Below, piece after piece: positions 42,700 through 53,922 of a stretch of 64,000 nt of DNA. The position numbers and the translations under genes were made by a program. Numbering within the stretch: the stretch's first letter is position 1; the number at the start of each line of letters is the position of its first letter. Where the stretch lies: NCBI GenBank assembly GCA_010909165.1, contig VJWM01000025.1, positions 1,798,001 through 1,862,000 on the forward strand. The letters are read 5' to 3'. Source of the stretch: Anthoceros angustus (taxonomy: Eukaryota > Streptophyta > Anthocerotopsida > Anthocerotales > Anthocerotaceae). A model generated the notes under the pieces. It was not told where the DNA came from. It saw only the letters and a program-made list of their open reading frames with translations, and did no database searches.

Positions 42700-43320
42700 G
42701 ATCAGAACCACGACCTTCAATGGAAACGAAAAAGATGCACAAGCGGTTCATGACTGGCTGGACAAGCTGGACAAGTACCTCAGCGCCTCGGAGAAGGACG
42801 ACCAGCAGAAGATACATTCGCGTGATGTCGAAGGGTACGCTGCATCTGGTGGAGGCGGAAAAGCAAGTAGAATTGGGCATGGAAGCCCCCATCTACTCCT
42901 GGCCCTCCTTCCGCCAAATCTTCCTCGAGCACTTCCTGCTAGTCAACCACCGCCGGAATCAGATTACCGCTCGAAGATTCACCAAGGCATCGTGCAAGAA
43001 TCTGCGATAAATTTCGCACTAACCTTGGACATGCCACCGGACGAGGCAAAATCGAGCGCTTCATCGATGGATCAAATTGACCTTCGAGCGCCAACCAGAT
43101 CGCACACCGGTCAAGCAATGAAAGCAGCGATTAATTACGGCAATAACAAGCATGCCAACACCCAACTGCGAAGCCCAAATGGGGACAAGCGGCAAACGCG
43201 ATGGAAAAGAAACCGACCTTCAAGCTCTTGACCGAGGAGGAGCGGAAGAAGTCAGACAAACACATGTGCTTCACATGTGCCTCCACCGACCACGGTCGGG
43301 TCATGCCCACACCGCCGGGA
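42700..43320 (+). pseudogene. gypsy gag with zinc knuckle
   Basis: Readable across frameshifts: KKMHKRF, DKLDKYLSASEKDDQQ-type block, APIYSWPSFRQIFLEHF, LTLDMP, FDLRAPTRSHTGQAMKAAIN and a knuckle CFTCASTDHGRVMP (about 43268). Retrotransposon gag binds element RNA and forms virus-like particles. Confidence 0.75.
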
Positions 43321-43479
43321 CTTCATCAATGGCTCAAAGAGACGGGCGGACCACCCGCCTCGGGATGGAGGTAAGCCAAGAGCAACCAGAGGTCAAGATC
43401 GAGGAGATCGAGGAACCCCAAATCACCGCTGCCACCACTCGCCCGACTCCCAACCCGTCCCACATACCGATCAAGATGC

Positions 43480-43830
43480 GAAGCATCGAGGAGAGCGGCA
43501 CTGCTGGACTCAGATACCACCACTTCATCTCGCAATGGCCAACCGAGAATCCTCATCGTGACACCGGAAGTGTCGACGGTGGTCACCGCTACCGGCAAGG
43601 AGACCGACAAGGAGCGGAGCGCCACCGCCACCGTGTTTTTCCGGAGGGTACCAAGAGGAACTGGAGTTCACGGGCCGTGCGCCTTTGCCACGATCTCATG
43701 CCGCAAAACCGTGGCTTGCCCACCACCAAGCACTCGCAAATTGACCGGGCACACAACACGGTTGTGCAAGTCGGTGGCACCCAATATGTCATGTGGGGAT
43801 ACATCCCGACAAATTGTTGTTATGATCGGC
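43480..43830 (+). pseudogene. gypsy aspartic protease region
   Basis: The active-site block reads LLDS followed by YHHFIS at about 43500; the sister element at 39586 has MLDSGASHHFIS, so the GA of DSGA is lost here by a small deletion. No open frame spans the domain. Confidence 0.55.
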
Positions 43831-44039
43831 CCTCAATAAAGCTGCCCCGGCAGTGTACATCGCCAAGAGAGTCTTACCGGAGGGTACGGCAGAGTCCCGG
43901 CCGCCTGTGCCGCCGAGAGGCACTTCCGCAGCCATGAAGGATCCGCTCACGACCCGCCGACCGGCTCGAGCCGCCCATCTCCCCACTTCCCCGCGGACCA
44001 CGCCATCGAGCCGCCCGCACAAACCGGTTAGTATACCTT

Positions 44040-45080
44040 ATCGCACGGTGCTGCGTAGCGAAGAAATCAAGAGGCGGTGGATGAACTCATGCCAGGCTTC
44101 GCTCGCCCTGTCGCCTTCTGCACCGTGATCGGCCAAACCCGACGGCACCGGAGGTTGTGCGTCAATTACCGCGCCCCGAATAAGGCAACCATCGTGAACG
44201 TACGATGCCCGTAATCGATGAGACGGACCAACTCCAGACGCATTTCACCAAGATCGACTCGAGGTCGTGGTTTTACCGATCGAATCCGGAAGGCGATGAA
44301 CACAAGACCGCCTTCCGCACAAGGCCCGCCACTGAGTGGGTTATGGCGCCTGGGCTCACTAACGCCCGCCACCTTCCAAAGGTCTCATGCAAGAGATCCT
44401 GAGGCCGTTGCTCGGCCACGGGGTGGAGGTCTTTCTGGACGACATCCTAATCTACACAAGCAGTCCAGAGGAACACTATCAGTTATTCCGACGAGTCATG
44501 GAACTCCTTCGGAAGCATAATCTCCTGGCAAAGAGAAGCAAGTGCGTCTTTATGCAGGAAAAATGCGAATACCTGGGGCACATCATCTGTGCCGACGGTA
44601 TCTCAGTCGACACCCGCAAAACCAAGGCGATTATGGAGTGGCCCCTTCCAACAGACGTGACCCAGCTGCGAGGCTTCCTCGGCATGGCAGGTTTCTACCG
44701 CAGGTTCGTCCAGAATTTCAGTCGAATTGCCATGCCACTGACAGAGGCCCTCAAAGCATCCGCCGGTAAGGCCATCACGTTGGGGAAAGACGCCGAAGAG
44801 GCCTTCTCTCCCGAAACGGCCTCAAGACCGCTCCCGTCCTGTGGCGGACCCGCGCACTACACAAGGCAATACACGACGCCCGATCAGCCGTGGTTGTCCC
44901 AAAACGGCAGGTCATCGCCACGAGTCCCGTAGCTGTGTGCACAACGAATTACGCTTGCACAAGGAAATGTTAGCCATCATACACGCCACCAAGGTATGGC
45001 GCCACTACCTACTCGGCCAACATTTCACTTTCGACCACCATTCGCTCTGACACTTTTCAACCACCCTACTCAACGCACGA
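44040..45080 (+). pseudogene. gypsy reverse transcriptase and RNase H
   Basis: RT fingers: VDELMPGFARP-like start, CVNYRAPNKATIVN and PVIDETDQLQ. Palm: VFLDDILIYTSS (about 44429, F-x-DD catalytic motif). Thumb and connection: GHIICADGISVDTRKTKAI and LRGFLGMAGFYRRFVQNFS. RNase H is weak: LRLHKEMLAIIHATKVWRHY and LLGQHFTF (about 44950-45035). The 44387-44800 stretch is open; the fingers and RNase H are frameshifted. Confidence 0.85.
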
Positions 45081-45539
45081 CACGCTACCGGTCCGAACAC
45101 TTAGCCGATTATGATATGGACATCAAATCGTGGCGGGACCCTCCAACGCCGTGGCAGCGCGGAGGAGGGGCCGCACCTTGATGGTGACATACCGGAAACC
45201 CCGCGCCAAGTTCGGCAGCCGCCAAAGGACCCAAAATGGTGGTCGGTTTATCAGCGGTGTTAGCGACACGCAAGCGGCATACCCACTAGCCTCCTGCGGT
45301 CTACTCTATCAAGGACGCAAACTCAGATCGGAAGGGCGTTTGGTCATACCAACCACCGACCCAACTCCGACGGGCCATCCTACACGACGCACGAGATCTC
45401 GTGGACACCTCGATCGACAAAACTTATGCGAGGGTCAAGCATTACCATTGGGAGGACATGCGCAGATGTCATAGCATGGGTCCGCTCCGCACCTCCGCCA
45501 ACAGTCAAACCCGAGCATCGAAACTCCCGCCGCAACCCT

Positions 45540-46420
45540 TACAGATCCCGCTATCGATTTCACCATCTCCATGGACTTCATCACTCACCTACCTCGGACA
45601 CGCCCGGCAAGGAGATCCGGGTGATTGTCGACCGATTGTCCAAGGTTTGCCACCTAGTCCCCACCACCTACGCCGGCCAAAGAACCGGCCCGGATGTTTA
45701 TCCGGAAGTGTTTCTACCGCATGGCGCCCGGAAAGTATCGTGTCTCGACAGAGACACGAAGTTCACATCTCGCCTGAAGACGCTCACGGATCCTAAGAAC
45801 TCATGTCCACACCGCCACCCCGAGACGACGGAGAAGCACAACCAAGTCTCTGAAGACATGCTGCGCCACTTCTGCCAGGAAAAACAAGGACGGTGGGAGG
45901 AGCTTTTACCTCTTATGGAGTATGCGTATAACTCCTCCAAGCATGCCGCAACTGGAGTCGCCCCCTTCAAGCTCTTGTATGGTGAATGCCCACCACCTCC
46001 TGGCCTCTGGCCCTCCTCCCAACGCCAATGGCAAAGCGCCGCAGAACTCACGGAGGATGTGTTTCACGAAGTTCATGAGGCATGCAAGAAGTCAGCGCAT
46101 GTGATGGCACGTCGACAAGGGACGCCCCATCTCTTACCGTTGAGATGATGGTGTGGTTTCGATGAAGCCCCATAGGTATCCCTCTCGGTGCGGGGCCCGC
46201 AAGCTCGCGGTTTGTGGGTCCTTTCCCATCACCACGCATCAACCCGGTCGCATATCGATTGGGCTTGCCGGCAGATGAAGATGTGCTTGACGTTCCATGT
46301 CTCTATGCTCAAACCACAGGTTCCCGCCCGCCACCTCCACCAGAGGACAAGACGCTACTCATTTCAAGATCTCCGATCACCCATGGGACCTGATGGAAGA
46401 CCGCCTCATCACCGGCCCTA
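45540..46420 (+). pseudogene. gypsy integrase
   Basis: Core: SMDFITHLP-like start, EIRVIVDRLSKVCHLVPTTY, VSCLDRDTKFTSRL (catalytic Asp block), and the third block ETTEKHNQVSEDMLRHFCQ. Then WEELLPLMEYAYNSSKHAAT, GVAPFKLLYGECPP, and a C-terminal LTFHVSMLKPQVP end. The frame is kept from about 45590 to 46140. Confidence 0.8.
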
Positions 46421-46624
46421 ACCCTCTTCATCCGTCCCTACCGCCCGCCACGGTCCCTCACGGTCTTCTACAACCGGACCCGACCGCATCCTAGCCAAGC
46501 GCCCGGCTGCCTCGCGCCCTGACGATCACATTTCGGTCGGTTCCAACGAGCCCGGCCGCCACATGGGAGATGAAGCTTGGTGCAACTGCTCTCCCGCACC
46601 AATGGTCGAGGACCAGACCACCTC

Positions 46625-47049
46625 GGGGGGAGAATGTCACGACGGTGACCCGATCGGCACCAAGAAGCCTAAGACCCCACACCGACGTAAGGAGGCCGAC
46701 AAAACCACAGACGCACCGCCTGCAGAGAGGGCCAGACACTGTGGTACCCACACCTCGCCTGCCCCGCCGCCGACGTGAGGCCGGACATAGCGCATGCGTG
46801 TAAAGGTGTCGAATCGCCACCCCGCATTCCCACCCGTTAGAGTGCTAACCCTTCACGTCCGTAGATAGGAAAACCCGTTACTAACCAATCGTTGTAAATA
46901 ACGACTGTCTGCGGCCTAACAAGCTGGATGTTCTTGGTCCGTAAGGACCGAGGTGTATAAAACCCACAGCGTAAATGAAAGCATCAAGCTAATTCGGAGC
47001 ACATCACGGAGCCTCGTCGTCGCGGTCCTCAGCAGTTTGGGCCGTAGCA
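46625..47049 (+). repeat. Polypurine tract and 3' LTR of gypsy element
   Basis: PPT GGGGGGAGAA (46625-46634) abuts TGTCACGACGG at 46635. TATAAAA at 46956. It ends GTAGCA at 47049, followed by the AATAT duplication. About 40 bases longer than the 5' LTR because of scattered small indels in GC-rich parts. Confidence 0.85.
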
Positions 47050-47054
47050 AATAT

Positions 47055-47590
47055 ACTGTAGTTAGCTAATCTCGGTTAACTAACCATTATTTTTAACCAC
47101 GATTAGGCCAGTCGTAAAGTCCGTGGTTGTTCGACGTAGTAAATACCGTGGTAAAATATTTGGTAATTTAAAGAGTAACTCGTATACGGTAGTCTTCACG
47201 TACATACTCCGTATAAAATACGGTTGGGTTGGGTTGTTCTCAATTGAAAAGGTAGTTGTTAAATTAGGAAGCTCAATTCCAGTTTATTTTACTTAATGTC
47301 TTCTAAACTTTTGTTGACTGTTTTTGTTACTAAGAAGGTTTGATTGTCCTAATTAAGAAAATAGCTTTAATTTAAGAAGCTTCTATTTGTAGTTTCTCTA
47401 ACTTGACGGTGCTTGTCGTTCTCAATTAAGAAGGTCATTTTTAATTTATTAAGCTTATAATTCCAATTCTCTTTCACTTAAGTTTTTCTGACCTTTCTTT
47501 AAAAATGATGCTTGTTACCTTTTCATCCGCCTTGCTTTTGAGACTTATTGTGGTATGCAAGTTAATCCAGGTGTGTACCAAGGCCTATCA
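47055..47590. other. AT-rich spacer; start of tandem-duplicated segment
   Basis: No gene. From about 47222 (GGTTGGGTTGTTCTCAATTG) the sequence begins the unit repeated from 51502. Confidence 0.6.
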
Positions 47591-47879
47591 CTTACGAAGG
47601 CAGGCCTGTGGCAAGGCATTAGAAAAGGTGTGAAGGCGAAAAAACGTAAGGTTATAAAATAAATCTAGAGCTTGCCTAAGCTTGCGTCCATTCAATCCTT
47701 GAAGACCAAAACATCATCGGTATTAATACACTGGTGCATTTCCATTTACATTTCTACGACAAAGGTGGACAAAGCTCGGGGTTTGAGGGTTCAAGGTGCC
47801 CCATCAAACCTTTGTCCACTTTGAGGGAAGTAAAGTGGAGCACATAAAATAAGGGTATTCTGTGGGTGCGCAATGACAA

Positions 47880-48830
47880 GGTAGACTTGTTGCATATGTA
47901 TAAGACAAACTTCTTCCGTTCTGGTAGATGATTCTCACATCCTTGGGCCTTGGGACAAGGTCAAGGAGGCCTTCCAGCTCTTCTCCCATGAGCTTTCTTT
48001 GGTTGGCTTGAAGGTCAAGCTCTCCAAGTGCCGTGTTTGGTCCCCTGCTGGCTATCCTTTCCACTTTGCGGTTCCACCTCGAGATTGCTTCGGCCTTGGG
48101 TCTACGGATTTTGGGGTCCCTTGGCTCCCCGACTCTACTAGGAGTTTCCTAGACTAGGCTCGCGGAGGACCCGTCCCATGTCGAGGACCTCCCCTGGGGG
48201 ATGCTCGTGGCCTTGAATTCTTTCCTCCTACTTCGCTAGGCGCCTAGTTACCTCATTAGCACGCCTCCTGCCTCCGATTCTCTTGTCTCGACCGCACGGG
48301 TTTGACAAGAAGATAATGGATACCTTGGGGACATCATGGGCCCAGGCGTTGAGTGCCCTGCGCTCGATTTGGCTAGTCGGCAAGCCGTGCTAGTGCAATT
48401 TGGGGCGCCTACTCTCACTCGAGGTTTCTTCCCGGTTTCGCAGAGCTGGGCCCTATCGCCTCCGCCCGGCTTCGCTCATCTTTCAAGACAGCCCTTTGTG
48501 GAGGATCTTATGTCTAGTGTGGAGGAGGGAACCTTCCTTCTCCAAATTTCCTTGAGGCAGCCAAGGAAATGCTTTCATGGATGATGGCGCGGGGTTGTCC
48601 TTTCTTATTTCACTTACTTCAAACAACGAGTCTCCATTGCCCTTTAAAGGGCCGCTCGATGGCAATCTTTAACAAAGCGATCACGGCAGTGACGCTTGTT
48701 CCTCTTCCTCCGTAGTTTGCAAGCCATTTGTTCTTCTTGCATATGATGTTCTAGGAGCGATCGTAACTTTTCACCTTGACCCTGGGTCCACCTTCGTTGT
48801 CCTCTGCTGGATGGGTTTTCCCATCGCTTT
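47880..48830 (+). pseudogene. LINE-type RT fragment, copy A
   Basis: VDLLHMYKTNFF, then DDSHILGPWDKVKEAFQLF and HELSLVGLKVKLSKC (palm to thumb; the usual A/YADD reads VDD), then after frameshifts FDKK, LDLASRQAVLVQFG, FVEDLMSSVEEGTFLLQISL and AITAVTLVPLPP. The order matches the C-terminal half of plant LINE-like RT proteins. Many frameshifts. Confidence 0.6.
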
Positions 48831-48839
48831 TTCCCCAAT

Positions 48840-49385
48840 AAAATATACTTTTACTTGTATAAGGCAAACAAGAGAAAACATTGATCCCGAAAGGTCATCC
48901 TAAGAATGAAATATTAATTAATATTTATAATATATAATTAAAACTTAATACTAATATATGTACACCATCTTTGTGGACTCTTTTTAGCCTAGGTCCTTAG
49001 TGGACTTAAATAAAATTCTTCTTCTTGTTCTTTTATGTGTCAAACTAATAAAAGTTCAACGTGTTCAAGTCTAACCAAGTCTCGAGCTACAACTTCAAGT
49101 TGAGGTTTTATGAAGTCAAACTAATAAGAGCTCTTTTCGCTCAAGTCGAATAAAACCCTTACTTGTTAAGGTTGAAAGCTCAAAAGTTACAACCACGCCT
49201 ATTCTCTATTCTCTAGTTGTTCTCAGTGTCCATCCATGTGTGTCCAAATGGCCTAGGCCAAATGGACACACATTTATAAGAACGCCGTGATTAAGCATCC
49301 TTAGCTTGGATCGGTACTTAGATGGGGTGCCTAAAGGAATGGATGCCCTTGGTGCAAGTAGCTTAGGCAACCATGGTACAAGTTG
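48840..49385. other. AT-rich spacer, copy A
   Basis: No gene. Includes a CAAATGGCCTAGGCCAAATGG near-palindrome (about 49235-49257), also present in copy B (about 62800). Confidence 0.5.
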
Positions 49386-49700
49386 TTAAGTACCAAGTCC
49401 CATGACGGAAATCCGTCCTTAGTGGACTTAAATAAAATTCTTCTTCTTCTTCTTCATAAGGTGGCTCAATTTCATCCATCATGCTCTCAAAAAGTTTGTC
49501 CATCCACGGCGAGCTTTGCGTGTGACACATCTCCAAGAGTTATAGTATACCGTAGCGATCGATAAAGGGCCTCTTCTTGTTTTTTCATTGAGCCATCCTG
49601 ACTTAAAACTTGTCCTTGGAAACGTATTTTGTGCCAGTGAAACCCTGAGATAGATTGGTAGATCCTAAGACGTCATCTTGCCAAGAATAAGCTACAAAAA
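49386..49700 (-). pseudogene. Unidentified acidic C-terminal exon, copy A
   Basis: Minus strand: pieces of DTITLGDVSHAKL, VDGQTFESMMDEIEPP and an EEEEEFY run. Frameshifted here and open in copy B (62941-63215), where it is described. Confidence 0.45.
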
Positions 49701-50307
49701 TTAATTTCAAGTCTCCTCTTAACCTATCTTGTTGAATGTTAAGTTCAAGGGTTGAAACGAGATTGAGCGGGAATAATGAGTAACAGAGAACGGGAAATTG
49801 AAAGGTGTGACAAAACGGAGATGTGTTGGCCTGCCAGCATGATTCTTTTTATGGTGAAGTGATGGTATTTGCATTCCACTTAATTTCAAGGAGCCCGAGG
49901 GGCCTTACAACAAGTTAATGATCGACTAGGAAGTTCCTTAGGGTCTTTGAACAAGAGCCAATTGCAAGCAAAGATCATACAATGAATTAATAAAAATAAA
50001 AATATTTATAACTATCCTCAATCTCATTGTCGAGTGTACGTGACTACTTCTTACATGTTTTTCTGTCTTTTCTATCCTCTCGTGTATGTTGATGGTTGGA
50101 TGGATGAAAGTTTTCTCCTCTTATTTTGAGGGATTTGGATGAAAAAGGTTTTGAAACTTTTGCGCCTTCATTAACCTTCTCCTTCTCCTTCTCCTTGTGT
50201 ATAAACCCTTTACCATGGCACTCGATTATTTTGTAATAGAGTAAGTGCCTTATAATCGTATTGAAATAAATTTAAATCTTCAAAGTAAAACTCGCGAGAT
50301 ATGTTTT
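49701..50307. other. Non-coding between exon and kinase, copy A
   Basis: No gene recognised. CTTCTCCTT triplet run at about 50170-50195, also in copy B. Confidence 0.4.
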
Positions 50308-51156
50308 GTTCTATACTAGCATGTTTTGGTTTCCCTTTAAAAACGGATGTAGTAAAGCTTCTTTAGTGATTCTCTCTAAAGGGTCCATAGCAAGAAGCTT
50401 CTTAAGAAGCGATAAGGCTATGGGATCCAGAAACCGATTTTCTAAAAACTTTTCCAAACTTCCCGCCGTTGTTGTTTGATCCACTTCAAATAAATATCCA
50501 CGTTGTAATATTTCAAAATGCAGCCTATGCTCCAAATATCAATTCGAGTTGTATGTGTTAAACTCGTGAGAATAGATTTCCGTGCAGTAAGATTCTGCTC
50601 CTATGAAATAATCAATCGGTAAAAGGATACTATATCTATTTTCCGAATAACACAGCTTCTCCGAAATCACATAATTTAAGGTTACCACTATAACTCATTA
50701 ATATATTTGCTGGTTTCAAATCTCCATGGACAACATTTGCCGCATGCAAATACTCCACTCCTTTGAGGATTTGATAGAGTAAATCTCGTTGTTCATCGAC
50801 AGTGAAGTTGTCTGTTTTCTTTAAAATTGTGAATAAATCTTCTTTCATCAATTGCATCACTATATATATATCATCATAATTTTCATTTGGTGGGAGAATT
50901 ACATCTTTGAATTGAATAATATGATCATGTTGTAAAGTGTGCAACATTGTCACTCTCTTAAGGTGCGTAGAGTTTTATTTTGAGTTTCATATATACTGTC
51001 AATATGTTTTATAGCCACATGTTCACCTGTCATCGTGTTTTTCGCTTCATATACTTTTCCGAATGCTCCATGGGATAAATATTTAATTTTGTGGTATGAA
51101 GATTTATATGCGTAACTTTGGAAACATGCATCGATTTGTTTGGTACCCCTGTTCAT
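50308..51156 (-). pseudogene. CMGC-type Ser/Thr kinase (CDK/MAPK-like), copy A
   Basis: Minus-strand order: glycine loop LSHGAFGKVYEA, VAIKHI (catalytic Lys), a frame change at about 50952, hinge IYIVMQLMKEDLF, catalytic loop VVHGDLKPANIL (HGD instead of HRD), DFG in LKLCDFGEAV, a broken activation segment (50540-50640), DIWSIGCIL, and the end LLKKLLAMDPLERI, KEALLHPFL. At least two frameshifts separate the blocks and I see no introns that repair them. The layout is CMGC. Copy B (63830 onward) reads RITAKEALLHPF where this copy has lost the Ala codon. Confidence 0.7.
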
Positions 51157-51501
51157 TTCAAAAATCTTAAAAGTCCGAATACTAAAAGGTCTTGCACTTT
51201 AAAGTCTCGCCCAAGGAAACTAGCACACCGCTATTCACTAGGGCTAATCAACATCGGGCTTGGGCGTAATCTGTCACGCAATATGTTTTCTCACCCACAT
51301 ACTTCAATCTATAATGACTATGAACCTTGGCAAGGAGCCGGTATTCTTATTAATAGAGAATGATAGAAAATGTTTTATGTGAGGATCAACTCCTAATTTA
51401 TACTAGAGAAGAAGGATTCTCAAAGAAAGACTATATCAAAGCTTCTAATTCTAGTCTCTATAACTTAAATTATTCTAAAGTTTTCTTTATAGTATGTGTT
51501 G
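51157..51501. promoter_or_regulatory. Kinase upstream region
   Basis: No gene. Upstream of the kinase ATG on the minus strand. It ends at the tandem duplication junction. Confidence 0.3.
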
Positions 51502-52139
51502 TTAAGAAGGTTGGGTTGTTCTCAATTGAAAAGGTAGTTGTTAAATTAGGAAGCTCAATTCCAGTTTATTTTACTTAATGTCTTCTAAACTTTTGTTGTG
51601 CTTTTTGTTACTAAGAAGGTTTGGTTGTCCTAATTAAGAAAATAGCTTTAATTTAAGAAGCTTCTATTTGTAGTTTCTCTAACTTGACGGTGCTTGTTCT
51701 CAATTAAGAAGGTCATTTTAATTTATTAAGCTTATAATTCCAATTCTCTTTCACTTAAGTTTTTCGACCTTTCTTTTAAAATGATGCTTGTTACCTTTTC
51801 ATCCGCCTTGCTTTTGAGACTTATTGTGGTATGCAAGTCAATCCAGTGTGTACCAAGGCCTATCACTTACAGGCAGCTGTGTGGCATTAGAAAAGGTGTG
51901 AAGGCGCAGAAAAAAACGTAAGGTTATAAAAAATAAATCTAGAGCTTTCGTCTAAGCTTGCCGTCCATTCAATCCTTCGGAAGACCAAAACATCATCGGT
52001 ATTAATACAGCATGGTGCATTTCCATTTACATTTCTACGACAAAGGTGGACAAAGCTCGGGGTTTGAGGGTTCAAGGTGCCCCATCAAACCTTTGTCCAC
52101 TTTGAGGGAAGTAAAGTGGAGCACATAAAATAAGGGTAT

Positions 52140-52634
52140 TGCTGTGGGTGCAATGACAAGGTAGACTTGTTGCATATGTATAAGACAAACTTCTTCCGTT
52201 CGGTAGATGATTCTCACATCCTTGGGCCTTGGGACAAGGTCAAGGAGGCCTTCCAGCTCTTCTCCCATGAGCTTTCTTTGGTTGGCTTGAAGGTCAAGCT
52301 CTCCAAGTGCCGTGGTTTGGTCCCCGTTGGCTATCCTTTCCACTTTGCAGTTCCCTGCTACGGAGATTGCTTCGGCCTTGGGTCTACGGATTTTGGGGGT
52401 CCCCTTCGGCTCCCCTGACTCTACTAGGAGTTTCCTGGACTAGGCTCTCGCGGAAGACCTGTCCCATGTCGAGGACCTCCCCCCTGTTGGGGGATGCTCA
52501 GGTGGCCTTCGGAATTCTTTCCTCCTACTTCGCTAGGCGCCCTAGTTACCTCATTAGCACGCTCCCCCCGTCTCCGATTCTCTTGTCTCGACTGCACGGG
52601 TTTGACAAGAAGATAATGGATACTCTTGGGGACA
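52140..52634 (+). pseudogene. LINE-type RT fragment, copy B, 5' part
   Basis: Same as 47880 onward but better preserved: VDDSHILGPWDKVKEAFQLF, LSLVGLKVKLSKC, then after one frame change LLGDAQVAFGILSSYFARRP, SYLIST, LSRLHGFDKKIMDTLGDIM. The reading is broken by the LTR element at DTLGDIM. Confidence 0.65.
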
Positions 52635-52639
52635 TCATG

Positions 52640-52819
52640 TGTAATGATATAATATTATATGTATAGGATACATATACAGGACACGTATAAAAGGTACGGT
52701 GCGGATAGGATCGGAAGTCCAGTTCACCGTAGTGAGTCATATGCTAAGTTTAGAGTAACATTTCTGGGATGTTAAATACACGCCCCGAGCTCAGAGGGGC
52801 AGCTTTCCTTGTCATTACA
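52640..52819 (+). repeat. 5' LTR of gene-carrying element
   Basis: 180 bases, TGTAATGATATAATATTAT to TTGTCATTACA, with TATAAAA at 52686. Short for an LTR. Confidence 0.9.
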
Positions 52820-52822
52820 TTT

Positions 52823-52834
52823 TGGTATCAGAGC
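52823..52834 (+). other. Primer-binding site (initiator tRNA-Met)
   Basis: TGGTATCAGAGC, three bases after the 5' LTR; perfect match to the 3' end complement used by most plant LTR elements. Confidence 0.9.
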
Positions 52835-52839
52835 CTTCG

Positions 52840-53600
52840 ACCAGCACTTCGAGAGTGGCGTCGGTTGACTCACGTAGCTGATCGTGAAGTTTCCTATGGC
52901 AGGAAAGGGTGTGGAGGATCGGATAGGTGTTGTATACACCCTCTCCTAGCCATGGAAAACCCCCCCCTCAGCTGGGAAGCTCAATAGGACTTGGAAGCCT
53001 GACGCGAGGCGAAGCGTGGTGGCAAATGCAACCTGGTCGGCAGTTGGGGATAGATCGGAACCTTAGGGAGCGGGTGTTGTCGATAGCCGGCCACGCAGAC
53101 GAGTGCTTTCTCTGAGACAAGAAGACACCAGATTTGGTTTCTTGTCCTCACAAGCAGCCAGTTCAGATGCTCCGCCCATTATGTCGAGAAGTTGCTCAGG
53201 TTGGGCAAAGTCTATCGTGGGCGTATTTTCATGTGGGCATTGTTGATGCCTCACTATACTGCAGTATGACCGTCGAGTCATGGACTTTTAGACAGCGGGG
53301 AGCTTATCATCTGTTGTGTGCTGAACTTGAACTGGCATTGGGTCTCGCCTTGGAAGGCGCAACCAGATACTGCGGAAGCCAAAGAGCCATCGAAGAAGTG
53401 TTATTAGAAGACTACGCATAGACCTCCAGCGAAGCTTTGTGATAGCTTTGCAAGGTTGATTACGTCATAGTAGATGGTGAGAGACCCATATGTGCTAGTC
53501 CGGCAATATGATGTAGAAATTCCCCAAGCAGATGAAGCACGGGATAGCTGGGCAAAACTCAGTCAATCACAGTCGATGCAGGAGAAGGGTGCCCAGATCA
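52840..53600 (+). other. Leader or gag region, unidentified
   Basis: Short frames only (for example 53134-53421, WTFRQRGAYHLLCAELELAL). Position suggests 5' leader or former gag, but no gag motif or zinc knuckle is visible. Confidence 0.35.
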
Positions 53601-53607
53601 AGTGGCA

Positions 53608-53785
53608 CCACTAGATGTGGAACTGGTGTCAGGTCAGACAGCACCACTAGATGTGGAGTCAAGGCCGCTGGAGTTGGTGTCCGATCAGGCGGCTGCACTA
53701 GATGTGGAGTCAAGGCAGCTGGAGTTGGTGTCCGATCAGGCGGCTGCACTAGATGTGGAGTCAAGGCAGCTGGAGTTGGTGTCGT
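53608..53785 (+). repeat. 51-base coding-type tandem repeat
   Basis: Three units of 51 bases plus a shortened first unit (starts at 53608, 53647, 53698, 53749). One frame gives ALDVESRQLELVSDQA repeated, 17 residues per unit. A multiple of three, with no frame break inside, suggests it evolved in a coding sequence. Confidence 0.8.
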
Positions 53786-53922
53786 TTTAAGTGGCACCTG
53801 TGGCAGATACGGTACTTGAGGTGGCAAAGGGACACTAGAAATAGACATAGAGTCGGCGGATCCGGAGCCATCACAAAAGAAGGAGAAGAGTAATCAAGTG
53901 ACTCGGTCGATCGTCGGCACCC

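Larger units (their letters stand above)
41434..47054 (+). mobile_element. Full-length Ty3/gypsy LTR retrotransposon
   Basis: Element 41439-47049 flanked by a perfect 5-base target duplication AATAT (41434-41438 and 47050-47054). 5' LTR 41439 to about 41812, 3' LTR 46635-47049, both starting TGTCACGAC; the 3' LTR ends GTAGCA. PBS TGGTATCGAGCC at 41817 (initiator-tRNA-Met type with one base missing), polypurine tract GGGGGGAGAA at 46625-46634. Gene order is gag, protease, RT, RNase H, integrase, the Ty3 order. No chromodomain seen. The coding sequence is cut by many small indels, so it is non-autonomous as written; several coincide with CG/CNG sites and may be sequence errors. Confidence 0.9.
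47222..51501. repeat. 4.28 kb segmental tandem duplication, copy A
   Basis: Copy A holds an AT-rich leader, the SDN-tail copy (47620-47830), a LINE RT fragment (47880-48830), an unidentified minus-strand exon (49390-49700) and the kinase pseudogene (50308-51156). It joins copy B at GGTTGGGTTGTTCTC. Copy B has the same order and runs off the window. Confidence 0.85.
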
